Shown piece after piece: positions 1-11,375 of a stretch of DNA of 60,000 nt. The position numbers and the translations under genes were made by a program. The stretch's first letter is position 1. Each line of letters opens with the position of its first letter. The notes beneath the pieces are model-generated. The model saw only the letters and a list, made by a program, of their open reading frames with translations. It was not told the DNA's origin and made no database searches. Source of the stretch: Cryptomeria japonica (Eukaryota > Streptophyta > Pinopsida > Cupressales > Cupressaceae); contig NC_081410.1 of NCBI RefSeq assembly GCF_030272615.1, forward strand, positions 228,320,915-228,380,914. Direction: 5' to 3'.

Positions 1-982
1 ACGCTCTTCATTAAGTTGACCAGGATTTTATTTTTCCTAGTTTACTCAACACATTGCCTTTGAAGGATAAAAAGAACACCATGACTGTTGGAGCAACATC
101 TCCAAATAGTTAGATCACCGTTGCAATGATAAGTTAAAAGGAACAAGTGTATTTTGTGTTTATCACACTTGTGCAAAAGTGTTTATCGAGTGGTCCTACT
201 TCTAACACACACTATCCTCTCCCTTGGCTTTTGTGGTCCTAGGTGCAAGAGAAAAGTGTTAGTAACACTCAAATTTTATCTTTTTAAGAGAGGTTTGCCA
301 AGAGACACATCACTCTTGGGAACGACCTCGCGCGGTAAATCCTTCGATCCGCTATAGAAATCAGGTGAGAGAGAAAGTAGTAGCCTTGGGTATAGTTGTT
401 CCTACAGTGTAACTTGCCAAAAGGACAAATGGACCCCACCACAAGTTACAAGGCTCTTAAGTGAGTCACTGCAGAATGAACTTATGTCCAAAAACATCAA
501 AAATTACTAAACACCTTTACGTAGTAGCCCACCCGTTCTATTGATTAAGGATATTTGTGATAAATTCAATGCAAGAGCATAAAAGGTTTTGCTCCCAAGA
601 TACTCACCATACATATTTCCTTGAGTAGAAACATAGCTTTTTGAAAGGTTACTTGTAGCCCGATAAAAGTGGTGACTCCCCCATCATAGGGATCATCTAT
701 TTGTTATGCTCGTATAAGACTTAGTATATCACATCCTTACCTGCCACGACAGGATTCATAACGTATGTAGTACCAAAGTTGAAGAAATATCAAGATGTGG
801 GCTGAAATTATCGCAACTGGCCATTTGACCTTAGGGATAAAGAGTGTTTGAAGTGTTTTTTGTTTTGAGTCAAGACCAATGTAAATTAAGCTAATTTCAG
901 GCTTTGGAAACACCTAAAATACATTTGAAGGAAAGGGTCATAAAAAGTTCAAAGGATTGGGTTGATCTAGACCCACACCTAT
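1..982 (+). other. 5' leader of element A, non-coding part
   Basis: This untranslated leader lies between the unseen 5' LTR and the leader ORF. No domain, PBS or LTR terminus was recognised. Long leaders (about 2 kb or more) are also present in element B. Short ORFs here, such as 154-357, have no visible conservation and were not called. Confidence 0.5.
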
Positions 983-1534
983 TTGTGCCTTTTGAGGCAA
1001 CATTCTTGTGTTTGTGTGCTTGCTTTGTTTTCTTGTCAAAGAAAAAAATCAAAATTCAGTTCCAAAAACAAGTATTCATCCAACATAAACACTTTCAAAA
1101 TACCAACAAAAGATAAAAAACAAAGAGCAATAACAAAAGTATCAAACTATATGACCATTCTTCACATCTTGAGACAGAAGAATCTTCATCAACATATCAA
1201 CTTGAAGAGAAGACCATTGAGCTCAAAGGCTTTCATCAAAAAGAGGAAATTCTTCTATCTCAATAGACAAATCTTTGTCTCTCATAGAACCTTCTTACGT
1301 CACATGCGTCTATACCTTCAAGGAAAATCAAACGAATTTTATCAAGAGTCATTAAACCGCGGAGCTTTTACTCAATATAGAGCTTTGAGTTATCATCAAA
1401 ATAAGGGAGACAAGATCAATCCTGCCTTCTTTCCAGATATTTGTATCACATATAACTCAGCTAGGGTAGAACCACCAACCCTTGAACAAGAAGAGGAAGA
1501 GTTTGTTACTTTTGTAACACAAAGTTTCTATTGA
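983..1534 (+). CDS. Leader ORF upstream of gag (ORF1-like, unknown function)
   Basis: A 183-residue frame ends 434 bases before the gag start. An internal Met at about 1151 (MTILHILRQ) may be the true start, because the residues before it look low-complexity and unconserved. The C-terminal 93 residues (YLNRQIF to FVTQSFY) can be compared with copy C (59722-60000). The frame there is colinear without indels, ends at the same stop, and by eye has about as many silent as amino-acid-changing differences, which points to past protein-level selection. The segment is basic with an acidic EEEE stretch just before the end. Ogre elements of the Tat lineage are known to carry an extra ORF1 of unknown function upstream of gag; assigning this ORF to that class is inference. 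No stop interrupts it in copy A. Confidence 0.55.
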   Translation: MCLLRQHSCVCVLALFSCQRKKSKFSSKNKYSSNINTFKIPTKDKKQRAITKVSNYMTILHILRQKNLHQHINLKRRPLSSKAFIKKRKFFYLNRQIFVSHRTFLRHMRLYLQGKSNEFYQESLNRGAFTQYRALSYHQNKGDKINPAFFPDICITYNSARVEPPTLEQEEEEFVTFVTQSFY

Positions 1535-1968
1535 AGTTAACATTTCATCCATTCTCACCATTCACACATCATCAATCCATTCCAACTCTCAAAAGTATTA
1601 AGAGGTTCTTGTCCTAAGTTCTATTTTGATATTGCTTGAATCAAACACAACACATCACCTTTTAGAGTGTCTCTATATCTAGGATAAACTCATCCTAAGA
1701 GGCATTTCTACGCAGGTTAAAACTGGTCTATGAGTGAATCCTCTCATTACTAGGTAGTTGGGTCTGTAACACATCTCATATCTCTCTAAACCTTATCACA
1801 TCAAACTTTGTCAATCAAACACAACAAGAAATTCAAGAAAGAACTTTGGTAACATCTACCTTAGTGCTAGGGATCCATATGTAAAATACTTCACCAAATA
1901 TCACACTTTCATTCCATCACCAACTCATCATCATTTTCATCAAACTTCAACAAAAACTTGTAAACAAA

Positions 1969-3738
1969 ATGGCTCAAACCAGATCAAGGTCTAGACAACA
2001 AGAAATTGAGGAAGAAGAGGAGGAAAATATCAATAAATTCCAAGAAGCTCTTGGAGGAAATCCAAATGATGAAAATCCAAGTACTCCTACTCCTGCAGCA
2101 ATAGAAAGGGCACAACACAACCCTCTCTTTAATAGACTTTTTGATGAAATACTCAGGAGCAATGCTGATGCTCACTTTTTAAGACTTACTCAAGAGGGAG
2201 CCAAACTACCCTCTGATTTTGATGTGGCACAACTAAGGCAAGCATCAGAATGCCAAAATCGTAATGAGGATGAAAGAGGTCGAGATCACATCAGATACAA
2301 CCTTCATCAAGGTAATCCCCCACCTCCTCCTCCTCCAAATGAAATAGACATGTTGCGGCAACAAGTTGAGAATCTCACCCAACAACTTCATAGTGGTGTG
2401 AAAACTAATCAGTTTTCACTTAATGACATTTGTCCCTATCCCTTTGATATGAATATTCATATGCCACCTTTTCCACAAGGGTTTGAAACACCCAAGTTTG
2501 AAAAGTACTAAGGAAAAGGAGATCCTTGCGATCATGTTAGAGAATTCCATTTAGCTTGCCTCGAAGTGGCATACGAGGACACATACCTAATGCGACGTTT
2601 TCCCCAAAGCTTGGGAGGAACAACCACATCATGGTTTTCCCGACTACCAAGTGGCATTAGGACCTTCGAAGAACTAGTCCAGAAGTTCCTGGCACATTAC
2701 GCACACAACATTGAACGTGATATCACCATGGCTGATCTATGTAACACTAAGCAAAAACCAGGCGAACTATTTTTAGTCTTTCTGCAACGATGGTGTCAAA
2801 TGTCTAGAAGACGTTCTCTTCAATTGCCTGAACAAGAACTGGTCGAAATATTTATTTCCAACTTAAACGATGAAATGGAATTTCACCTAGACATAAAAGA
2901 CACATACTCCTTCAATGACATGATCACCAAAGGTTTAAAATGTGAGCAGGCTCTCATCCAAAAAGGGCTTATCACGATATACAATGAGCCAAAGGATGTC
3001 CCTCGCCCGCGCTTCAATAGTGACAAGCCTAACTTCTGGAACAAAAACAAAAATGTCGTCAATGATGGGGTTGTGGATGCAAGAACTATCAAAAGTGCAC
3101 AACCTGTGGTCCGATTTGCAGGACAGACCCGCCCACCCAAGAAAAACATAGTTGCTCCTCCAAATCAAGGACACAATATATCTCAAGAGGAACCCAGACA
3201 ACGTCAGCAAAATTTTAAACCAAAACGAACGTACACTCCCTTAGGGGAACCTATTTAAATGGTGTTACGTCAACTGGTTTCTCAAAAATCGGTGACCTTA
3301 CCCAAAACATCAAATTACGAACCTCAAGTCAAACCTTCATGGTGGAGGGATACTGAACATTGCAATTTCCATCAAGGGAAAGGGCATAAGACAAGCAATT
3401 GTCACAGGTTGAAAGACCTTATTCAAGATCTTATTGACCGAGGTGAGATTGAAATCGAAGGACATGACCCAAAAACAACAAACAATGATCATCTCATGTT
3501 TAAGAATCCACTTCCATCACAAGATCAAAGGAGTCCTTCCACTTCAGGGCGAGACACAGATACCACTGATTATACACGCACCGCCTATAATTACACTGTG
3601 AATCACCTATATGATGCCAATGAACAAATTGCAACTATTACCATCAAGAATCTCAGCTCCACTTGCAATGTTGTTACATGTCACGACAAGCTTACCATTA
3701 AAGCAGCTCCACAAGGAACCACATCCATCCCAAAGTAG
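1969..3738 (+). pseudogene. gag: gag region of element A (broken)
   Basis: This encodes the capsid/nucleocapsid polyprotein that packages element RNA. It starts with ATG at 1969 (MAQTRSRSRQQ) followed by an acidic EEEEEEN stretch. A capsid-like segment (AYEDTYLMRRFPQSL, FEELVQKFLAHYAHN, FLQRWCQMSRR) fits the plant retrotransposon gag fold. A zinc-knuckle-like C-x2-H-x4-H-x4-C (CNFHQGKGHKTSNC) lies near 3360-3405. In-frame stops occur at 2509-2511 (TAA where C reads Arg), 3256-3258 (TAA where C reads Glu) and 3736-3738 (TAG where C reads Gln). The frame itself is unbroken through this stretch. Confidence 0.88.
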
Positions 3739-6060
3739 TATAACCTTGTGTAAGAGTTAGAAAAAACATCTGCACTGATATCTATCTTAGAGCTATTGCG
3801 CCTATACCCATCTCATAAAACAATCTTGGATCAAGCTCTCCAAGAGGTGTCAGTCCCTGCAAACCTAAATACATATTAGTTCCAAGCCATGGTTGGAAAT
3901 CTAAGGTCATCACCTTGTCTCACTTTCTCTGAAAGTGACAACACATCCTTCCAGCAACCTCATAACACCTCACTCCACATTGAATGGTTTATCAACCAAC
4001 ATAAGATCAAGCGAGTCTTGATCGACAATAGAGCTGACCTGAATATCTATACACTATAATTGGTCACATCATTGGGATATGCAATTGAATCAGTGGATCC
4101 CCGCAAGAAGATAACAATCAAAGCCTATGATGATGCAGAGCGTTCATCCAAAGGAGTTGTTGTGCTACCAATCCGAGTAGGCCCGATGGTGAAGCACATA
4201 ATCTGTAAAGTTCTGGACCTTCCTCTGCCATATAATTTATTATTAGGAAGACCTTGGATACACTCTATGCAAGCCGTTCCATCCACCTACCATCAGTGTA
4301 TCATATTGTCACAATATCAATCATCAACCAGAGATTACCATTTCCAACAACAAAGAAGCCATCTCATCCACATCATATGTAAGTCCAGCCTCTCTTTCTA
4401 GTTCAAACATCACTATACCCAAGCAAGAGAAGCTCACGATGAAAATAGCAGAGGAAGGTCCTGGGGAGTACAATTTAAGCCAACTCTTTTGTGTTGGACA
4501 AATGCCTACTTCTCCAAGAACTCATGGTAAACCTCAACAGTTACTTCAAACACCACTGGTCAAGCCAGCCTGCACTTTGAGGCCTTTCATCCTTGGAAAG
4601 AGTCAAGAAGAAGAAACTAGAGATGAAGACTTAACAAAATGGATCTATAAAGACCCAATCACCACAAACATCCCACAAGATAAGATTCCCACAGATCAGT
4701 ATGGAAAAGGCCTTCTCATTAAGCAAAGAATGGGTTATGATGGTCAGAGTGCTTTGGGACCTTGCAAGCAAGAACAACATGAGCTGCTGCAACCAGAATT
4801 AAAGCCCAAAGATAACACAGGCTTAGGCTTTCAAAAGGAGATTCTTCCTAAACTTAGATTCAAAGGGAAACCCAAAAAATCTCTATATCAGCCTACTACA
4901 AACATAAAGAGGTCACCTTTGATTATAACAATAGCACCAAGAACCACACCAATTACTCCACTACGGTTGAACATCCCAACAATAACATACACAACACCAA
5001 TCATCCCACCAATCAAACCAACAACTCCATCAACAGCAGCAACCGCATCAACAACACCATTAGCAGTATCAGAACCCCCAACAGTATCAACAACACTGGC
5101 AATTCCAGCAAAAGCAGCAGATTCAACACTACCAATACTCCTGGTATCAGATTCATTGATTCCCATAATTCTTCCTGCAACACCGATCATTTCATCTACA
5201 ATGGTACATCAGCCGATCACACCTGCAGTGTTTAACTCAAAGGATATCCCAGTATGGTATAGTAATTGGCTACTAGAAAGTGACTCAGAGACCGACTCAC
5301 ATGAGTGAGAATTTGATTTTGTTCAGCTTAATACTTCAAATGAGGAAGATGCATCACTACCTCCACCTCGTAAAGACATCCCTGTTTACGAAGAAGCACC
5401 GATAAAGACCTCTTGGATTCCTGAATTGGAAACTTCTTCCACATACCCTACGTCACATCCTACGCCTGATTCTGACAGGGAGAGTACCATCAACGACCTT
5501 CACCACAACATCTTAACCCTCACCGACACATCTAATGAACTTAACCTAATCGATGAAGTAATGCCCATTATCCATCCTGAACTCATTGAATGGAACCAAC
5601 CTAATCCCCCATGCCTTGACCACTTCCAAAACAATGAGGCGATCATTGACTTTTTGGAACTATGGGATAACATACCAAGCGGGGATCACAAAGTTGGATT
5701 CACCATTGAAATTAATAGCGTAGCATACTTCGGGGCGAATGCCAAACCTTTCAGCTACAAAAATATAACAATAAAACATGGATCTTCCAATGATAACCAC
5801 ACTGTGGCACTGTTTGATCTCGCAAAAGTAAAAAGAAAGAGCGTATCCAATGGTGAAAACCTCTTTGAGGCGTCGAAGGATGAAAGGTTTGACATTCTCC
5901 CCTCTAGTACACAACAGGAACGATCAACGATTCTCATCGAGGAAACCAAAGAATACAACGTGGGGACTTATGAGACTCCTCACCTCATACATCTGGCATC
6001 TCTTTTAACTCCAGGGGAACAACCCAAGTTTGTCGAATTCTTCAAAAAAATGTCAGATCA
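3739..6060 (+). pseudogene. protease and linker region of element A (broken)
   Basis: The retropepsin-like segment lies at about 3990-4260 and retains the LLLGRPWIH motif. The active-site region reads LIDNRADLN where B has LIDGGVGLN, so the residue after the catalytic triad start is altered. Stops occur at several points (for example 3751-3753 and 4057-4059). A 56 bp deletion relative to C near 4295 shifts the frame. A Thr/Pro/Ile-rich low-complexity linker follows (about 4918-5230). It is shared with copy C and absent from B. A TGA interrupts the linker at 5306-5308. The final segment, before RT, carries DLIPSGDHK-like motifs that are conserved in all three elements. Confidence 0.8.
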
Positions 6061-7480
6061 ACTTCGCATGGTCATATGCAAACATGCCCGGTCTTGATCC
6101 TAATTTAGTCATGCATCACCTCACCGTAGTAGAAGGAGCCAAGCCTGTCAAGCAGAAGCTTCACAAGATGCATCCTTAGATTGCAGTGCTCGTAAAAGCA
6201 GAACTTAAGAAAATCCTGGATGTTGGTTTCATTAGACCAATTGATTATGCAGATTGGATATCCAATATTGTGCCTGTCGGCAAACCAAATGGGGGCATCC
6301 GTATCTGTACTGACTTCAGAGATCTGAACAAGGTATGTCCTAAAGATGACTTCCCCCTACGAAACATCGACATAATAGTGGACCTAACAGACGGACATGC
6401 CATGCTTTCACTCATGGATGGCTTTTTAGGGTACAACCAGATAAAGATCGCACCAGATGATCAACATAAGATGACCTTCACATGTCCATTGGGAACATAC
6501 TGCTAGAATGTAATGCCTTTTGGTCTAAAGAATGCAGGAGCAACCTATCAAAGAGAAATGACCACCATCTTCCATGACATGATGCATACCATAATGGAAG
6601 ATTATGTTGATGAATTTTTGGCAAAATTACTAACAAGAGAAGGTCAACTAGAAATATTAGAGAAAATATTTGACAGATTGGAACAATATCATGTTCGACT
6701 CAACCCAAAGAAATGTGTCTTTGGAGTAACCTCAGGGAATCTTCTAGGATACATTGTCTCAAGCAAAGGCATTGAGGTCGATCTTGCAAAGGTCAAAGCA
6801 ATCATGGACATGCCACCTCCAAAGAATATCAATCAGCTAAGGACATTACAAGGGCGGCTTCAATCCATCCGAAGATTCATTGCACAATTGGTAGAAAAGT
6901 GTCACCCCTTTACACACCCGTTACACAAAAACATCTGCTTTCAATGGGATGCCAGATGCCAGCAAGCATTCCTGGTGCTTAAAGACTATCTCATGAATAC
7001 ACCATTACTGATCCCCCCATATCCAAGTAGACCTCTATTGCTCTATATTTCAACAACAAATACAACACTAGGAGTGCTACTGGCTCAACACAATGCAGAA
7101 GGGAAAGAGTGTGCTTTTTACTACATCTCTCGCACACTGGTTGGCTATGAACTCAATTACACACCTATTGAGCAAGCTTGCCTAGCAGTAATCTTGGCAA
7201 CTACTAAACCGAGTCACTACCTATTAACACATAAAGTACAACTCAGTGCAAAGATCGATCCACTAAAGTACTTACTCAACAAAGTAGCATTGACAGGTCG
7301 CTTGGCCAAATGGGTGATGATTCTAAGTGAATTTGACATCGATTATGCAGACCGTAAGGCTATCAAGGGTCAAGTTATTGCAGATCAGTTGGTCGATGCA
7401 CCACTCATAGGCGATCATCCTCTCAATTCCAATTTTCCAGATGAAGAGATATTCATGATCACATCAGCACAACCATGGAA
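6061..7480 (+). pseudogene. reverse transcriptase and RNase H of element A (broken)
   Basis: The RT domain is recognised from GFIRPIDYADWISN, IRICTDFRDLNKVCPKDDFPL, MDGFLGYNQI and MPFGLKNAGATYQR. The catalytic YxDD box reads YVDE at 6603-6614, whereas B and C read YVDD, so a catalytic Asp is lost. A TAG at 6505-6507 replaces the Trp codon of the WN-MPFGL segment. An extra A in the A-run near 6043-6050 shifts the frame at the RT boundary, and a TAG at 6177-6179 follows. The Gypsy RNase H (FQWDARCQQAF to LLTHKVQL, then LAKWVMILSEFDIDYADRKAIKGQVIADQLVDAP) follows in one open frame. Confidence 0.88.
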
Positions 7481-7772
7481 ACTATACTTTGATGGTTCAT
7501 ACACTAGGCATGGCTCGGGGGTAGGCATTCTGTTTATTAAACCTCAAGGTGACAGCATCCCGAAATCTTACACTCACATTTCCATGCACAAACAACATAG
7601 CAGAGTATGAGGCTTTGATCATAGAACTTCGACTAGCCATACAATGGAAATTGAAAGAGCTACATATATATGGCGACTCCCAACTGGTCATCCGACAAGT
7701 CACAGATGAATATCAAACCAAGGATGATAAACTCATGCCATACAAACAAATGGTGGACAATTTAAAAGCATA
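7481..7772 (+). pseudogene. second (archaeal-type) RNase H of element A
   Basis: The motifs LYFDGSYTRHGSGVGILF, then NNIAEYEALI and GDSQLVIRQV, match the extra RNase H known in Tat-lineage elements. The first Asp (FDGS), the Glu of AEYEAL and the Asp of GDSQ are present as candidate catalytic residues. Relative to copy C, two bases are missing near 7573-7580, which splits the domain over two frames. A TAA stop follows at 7771-7773. Confidence 0.8.
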
Positions 7773-9225
7773 ATTCACTACTATCACCTTTGAGAAGATA
7801 CCCAGAGACTAGAATCGAGCTGCTGACATTATGGCTACCATTGCATCTCTCCTAGATCTTCCATAGAATTCGACACGCTACGAGTTCTTGGTCGAACAAC
7901 TTTGGATTCCCGCTTATGATATCCCTGAATCCGAGATGATATGTCGCCTTATCGGTTCCGAATCCCTATGGTACGGTGAGTTCTACACCTATCTCTGTGA
8001 TCATACACTTCCTCGTAACCAATCAAATAACCAACGTCAAACCTTCATTCGCCAAACCGCTTGATATACCATTATTGGTGAAACCCTATACCGACACAGT
8101 CTTGATGGTACTCTCGTTCGATGTCTGGAACAAGATGAGATAAAAAAGGCCTTGGAAGAGGTACATGAAGGAATTTGTGGAACTTATGCAAGTGGTCCAT
8201 CACTAGCCAATAAACTCATGTGCACTGGATACTATTGGCCATCCATGGAAAAAGACTCCTACTATTTTATCAGAAAATGCAAGAAATGCCAAGTTCATGG
8301 AGACCTGATACATGCACCAGCATAGGAATTGCAACCAATCACAATACCATGGCCTTTTTGTCAATGGGGACTTGACCTTGTGGGTAAGATTCATCCATCT
8401 TCATCCAACGACCATAAATTCATCATTACCGCTACTGAATACTTCACAAAGTGGATGGAAGTTGTTCCACTCACCCAAGTCACCAGCAAGCAAATCGCCT
8501 CATTTATCTTTAATTACATCATCTATCGGTATGGTGTACCCATGTCCATCATCATAGATAACGGTCTTCCTTTCAAAAATCAGGATGTTCATGAGCTCTG
8601 TGAGAAGTTTCATATCCAACACCGCTTTTCCACTCTCTATTACCCACAAGCCAATGGTCAAGCCGAAGCATCAAACAAGAACATATTGAGAATCCTCAAG
8701 AAGATAGTCAATGATGTCATCCGTGATTGGCATGTTCAATTGAATCCAACACTATGGGCATATCGAACGAGCATTCGAACCCCTATAGGCGTAACTCCCT
8801 ACTCACTGGTCTATGGTACAAAAGCTATCCTTCCTATTGAGGTCGAGATACCATCTCTATGCGTTTCCTTGCACAATCTCATAGATGATGAAGCCTACAG
8901 AGTATCACGTTTTCAGGACTTAGAGTTACTTGATGAGAAGCGACAAGCTGCACACAACCACCTCAAAGCCTATCAGCAGCACATGAGCAGGAGCTATAAT
9001 CATCGAGTTAGACCTCGTACATTTGAGGTAGGTGATCTTGTTCTTCGAGAGAATCCTCGTAACCAACCAAACAGAGAACATCAGGGAAAGTTTGAATCAA
9101 ACTAGCTGAGTCCATATGTTATCACTGATGTATTTGGGTCTGGGGCATATCAGTTGGCTACTTCAGAAGGAGAACTGCTAGTAGATCCGACCAACAACAT
9201 GCACCTCAAATGGTTTTATACATAA
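7773..9225 (+). pseudogene. integrase of element A (broken)
   Basis: A zinc-binding HHCC-type N-terminus (VHEGICGTYASG to CKKCQVHGD, about 8160-8310) precedes the DD35E core. The core retains GLDLVGKIH, IIDNGLPFKNQ and ANGQAEASNKN, giving Asp, Asp and Glu. The C-terminal RPRTFEVGDLVLRENPRNQ segment follows, ending at TAA 9223-9225. Stops include TAG 7864-7866 (shared with copy C), a TGA near 8060, a TAG near 8324 (GCA-TAG-GAA) and a TAG near 9103. There is no chromodomain. Confidence 0.88.
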
Positions 9226-9345
9226 GCTGCACAGAGCATCAAGCTCCCATACATATAAAAAAACCACCAATAACATTCCGAAAAATTAACTGAAGAAAAA
9301 ACAAAAAAAACATCAAAATAGTAAAGAAAACTCACGCTTCCAAAC

Positions 9346-9412
9346 GGTGAACAACCACTCTGATGGCACCTTGGGTAAGTGTGATGGTGAAAACCTGGCA
9401 AACGAGTGCCAC
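9346..9412 (+). promoter_or_regulatory. Conserved post-integrase motif (copy A)
   Basis: The sequence around CGGTGAACAACC, GGCACCTTGGGTAAGT and GATGGTGAAAACCTGG aligns with sense-strand counterparts in B (34137-34203) and C (51800-51862). It includes a splice-donor-like GGGTAAGT. The role is unknown. Conservation between two element families in a non-coding tract is seen directly; function is inference. Confidence 0.5.
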
Positions 9413-10736
9413 TCGTAACGGCTATGGCTTCATCATCTTTCAAACTTGTTGCGATCACATTCATTTCATCCATTCATCCATCCGTCCAAACCATGGCTTG
9501 TTATTGATCTGCAATCAGGGATAGTACTTCATGCGTCTTGCATCCCGCTTTTTCATAGCGACATCTAACTGTGGGCAATGCCCTTAAACTATTGATGGAA
9601 GTGGATTCTACATTATTTGTGATTCATTGAGTTCTTCATTCAAAACTGTCTCGCAAAATACCAAAAACATTCAAAACACTCACAAAATCCAAAAAACATC
9701 ATAAAACATAAAAAATCAATAAAAAACATGACAACACCAAACAATCAACATCAAAATGCAAAACTGTCTTCACAAGGATGCATCCTTCCTTACCAAAACA
9801 AAAACAAGATGACATTTTCTTTGACAAGAAAATTATGTTTAAGCTATCAAATATTTGGTCGGTTTGTTAGTTATTTATTCATTTATATCAGGTTCTTACG
9901 CTACTCTGGGATATCCACAAGTGATTAGAGTGGTCGGGATGGTTCCTAAAGTGTTGTTTGTATGTCTTCTATGAATTATTCCGATGAAGTTTTGGGGCAT
10001 GTACTAATGGTGTCTACATGGGAAGTTCACTAAGGTACATGATCATATGCAAAATACAGTCATGGATCACTATGGCTTGCTGACTGCAGGGTATACCTCG
10101 ACCATATGAGCATGAACCATTATGGAGGGTCCATTTTCTTTATGCTTTATTTATGTTGTTTGTTTGCAGGTGCAATGCTCCATCCTTGGTTCCTACTGCC
10201 TCATCCAAGTTCGATATTATCATGCTCAATGATAAAAATAAAGCACTATGGATCGTCATTCCATCTCATCTGTATATATTGCATTCCATCCATCCATTCA
10301 TAAATAGCTGCATATCATTCATACATAGTAATGACAATGGGGTGCATACTCTATTTCGCTCTTCTTCCATAGGAATAGGTCCTCCATATCTTCTATCTAA
10401 CATTGAATCCACCCCCTCACTCTCCCTATCTTGATCATCAACATCATCATAGTACCTTCATCGTTTCCCATCAACCCAATCAAGCCACATTCATCACCAT
10501 CCATCTCTAAATAGGAGGGACTGTGTTTCCCATCCTAAGTCATCCTATAAATCAAGCAAGTTACTCTGTCTGCATAGATCCATCAACTCACACACACCTA
10601 GACTATCAACATATACTCTGATCAAGTATCTTCGGGTCTCAACAGGTAATCGATCATGGTAATCCTAGACTACATCAGACATTTATCATAATGACCTAGT
10701 CTCAATGGAGCTACTATGATTCACCACAACCATCCA

Positions 10737-10796
<60 letters not shown>
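10737..10796 (+). repeat. (AC)n microsatellite
   Basis: About 29-30 uninterrupted AC dinucleotides lie inside the 3' block of element A. The matching place in copy C (about 50318-50329) has only a few GT units, so the tract expanded after the copies separated. Confidence 0.95.
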
Positions 10797-10798
<2 letters not shown>

Positions 10799-11362
10799 TC
10801 AATTGATCAACCAATCAAACACAATCCAACGGACAATTACATCAATTGTCTAAGTCTCAACGAGTATTTTGCTTCATATACCTTGACTTCATCGGACAAT
10901 TACATCAATTTTTTAAGTCACCATCAGGTCACTTTGATTCACTTACTCAAACTTTATCTTGTCCAAGCAAACAACTGGCATCAACTACCATGCTTTGACT
11001 TGCCCGGGGCAATTAAACCAATTGCACCAGTTTGTTCAACCAATTTTGATCAATTATATAGCATCAATCCAAAGCACACACTACATATGCTATGTATCTG
11101 TTGCATGACCTAAGGGTACTTGCTGGCTTGTTGTTTCTCCATTTCACTCCATTTTCTCCCATTCTTTCCCCGTTATTGCTAATTTCTTCTATTAGACCTC
11201 CCCTCCACTTTTTGTTCTTTTTCGAGAGATCGCCCGATTTTTCAAAATTTTCGGCCCATATCTCGAGGGGGCATACCACCCATTAAATTAACATTTTATG
11301 GGGCATATTTCTTCACACCTTTTTTTCTTTCTTTGGAACGACGCGATAAACTGCACCGTCTC

Positions 11363-11375
11363 AAAGAGGGGCAAA
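11363..11375 (+). other. Polypurine tract of element A
   Basis: AAAGAGGGGCAAA lies immediately 5' of the LTR start TGTAGTCAC. It is the plus-strand primer site expected there. The same tract precedes the 3' LTR of C, and a near-identical one precedes that of B. Confidence 0.85.

Larger units (their letters stand above)
9226..11362 (+). other. 3' untranslated block of element A, between pol and polypurine tract
   Basis: About 2.1 kb without a supported gene. It is colinear with 49756-51973 of copy C. It contains a motif conserved with B just after the pol stop and an (AC)n tract expanded relative to C. No envelope-like or PMD ORF was found here, unlike the matching interval of B. Confidence 0.7.

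Noticed and set aside
4888-5190. 100-residue minus-strand Gly/Val/Ile-rich frame
   Set aside because: Antisense of the Thr/Pro/Ile-rich linker; the matching frame in C (56015-56314) is kept open by the same low complexity.
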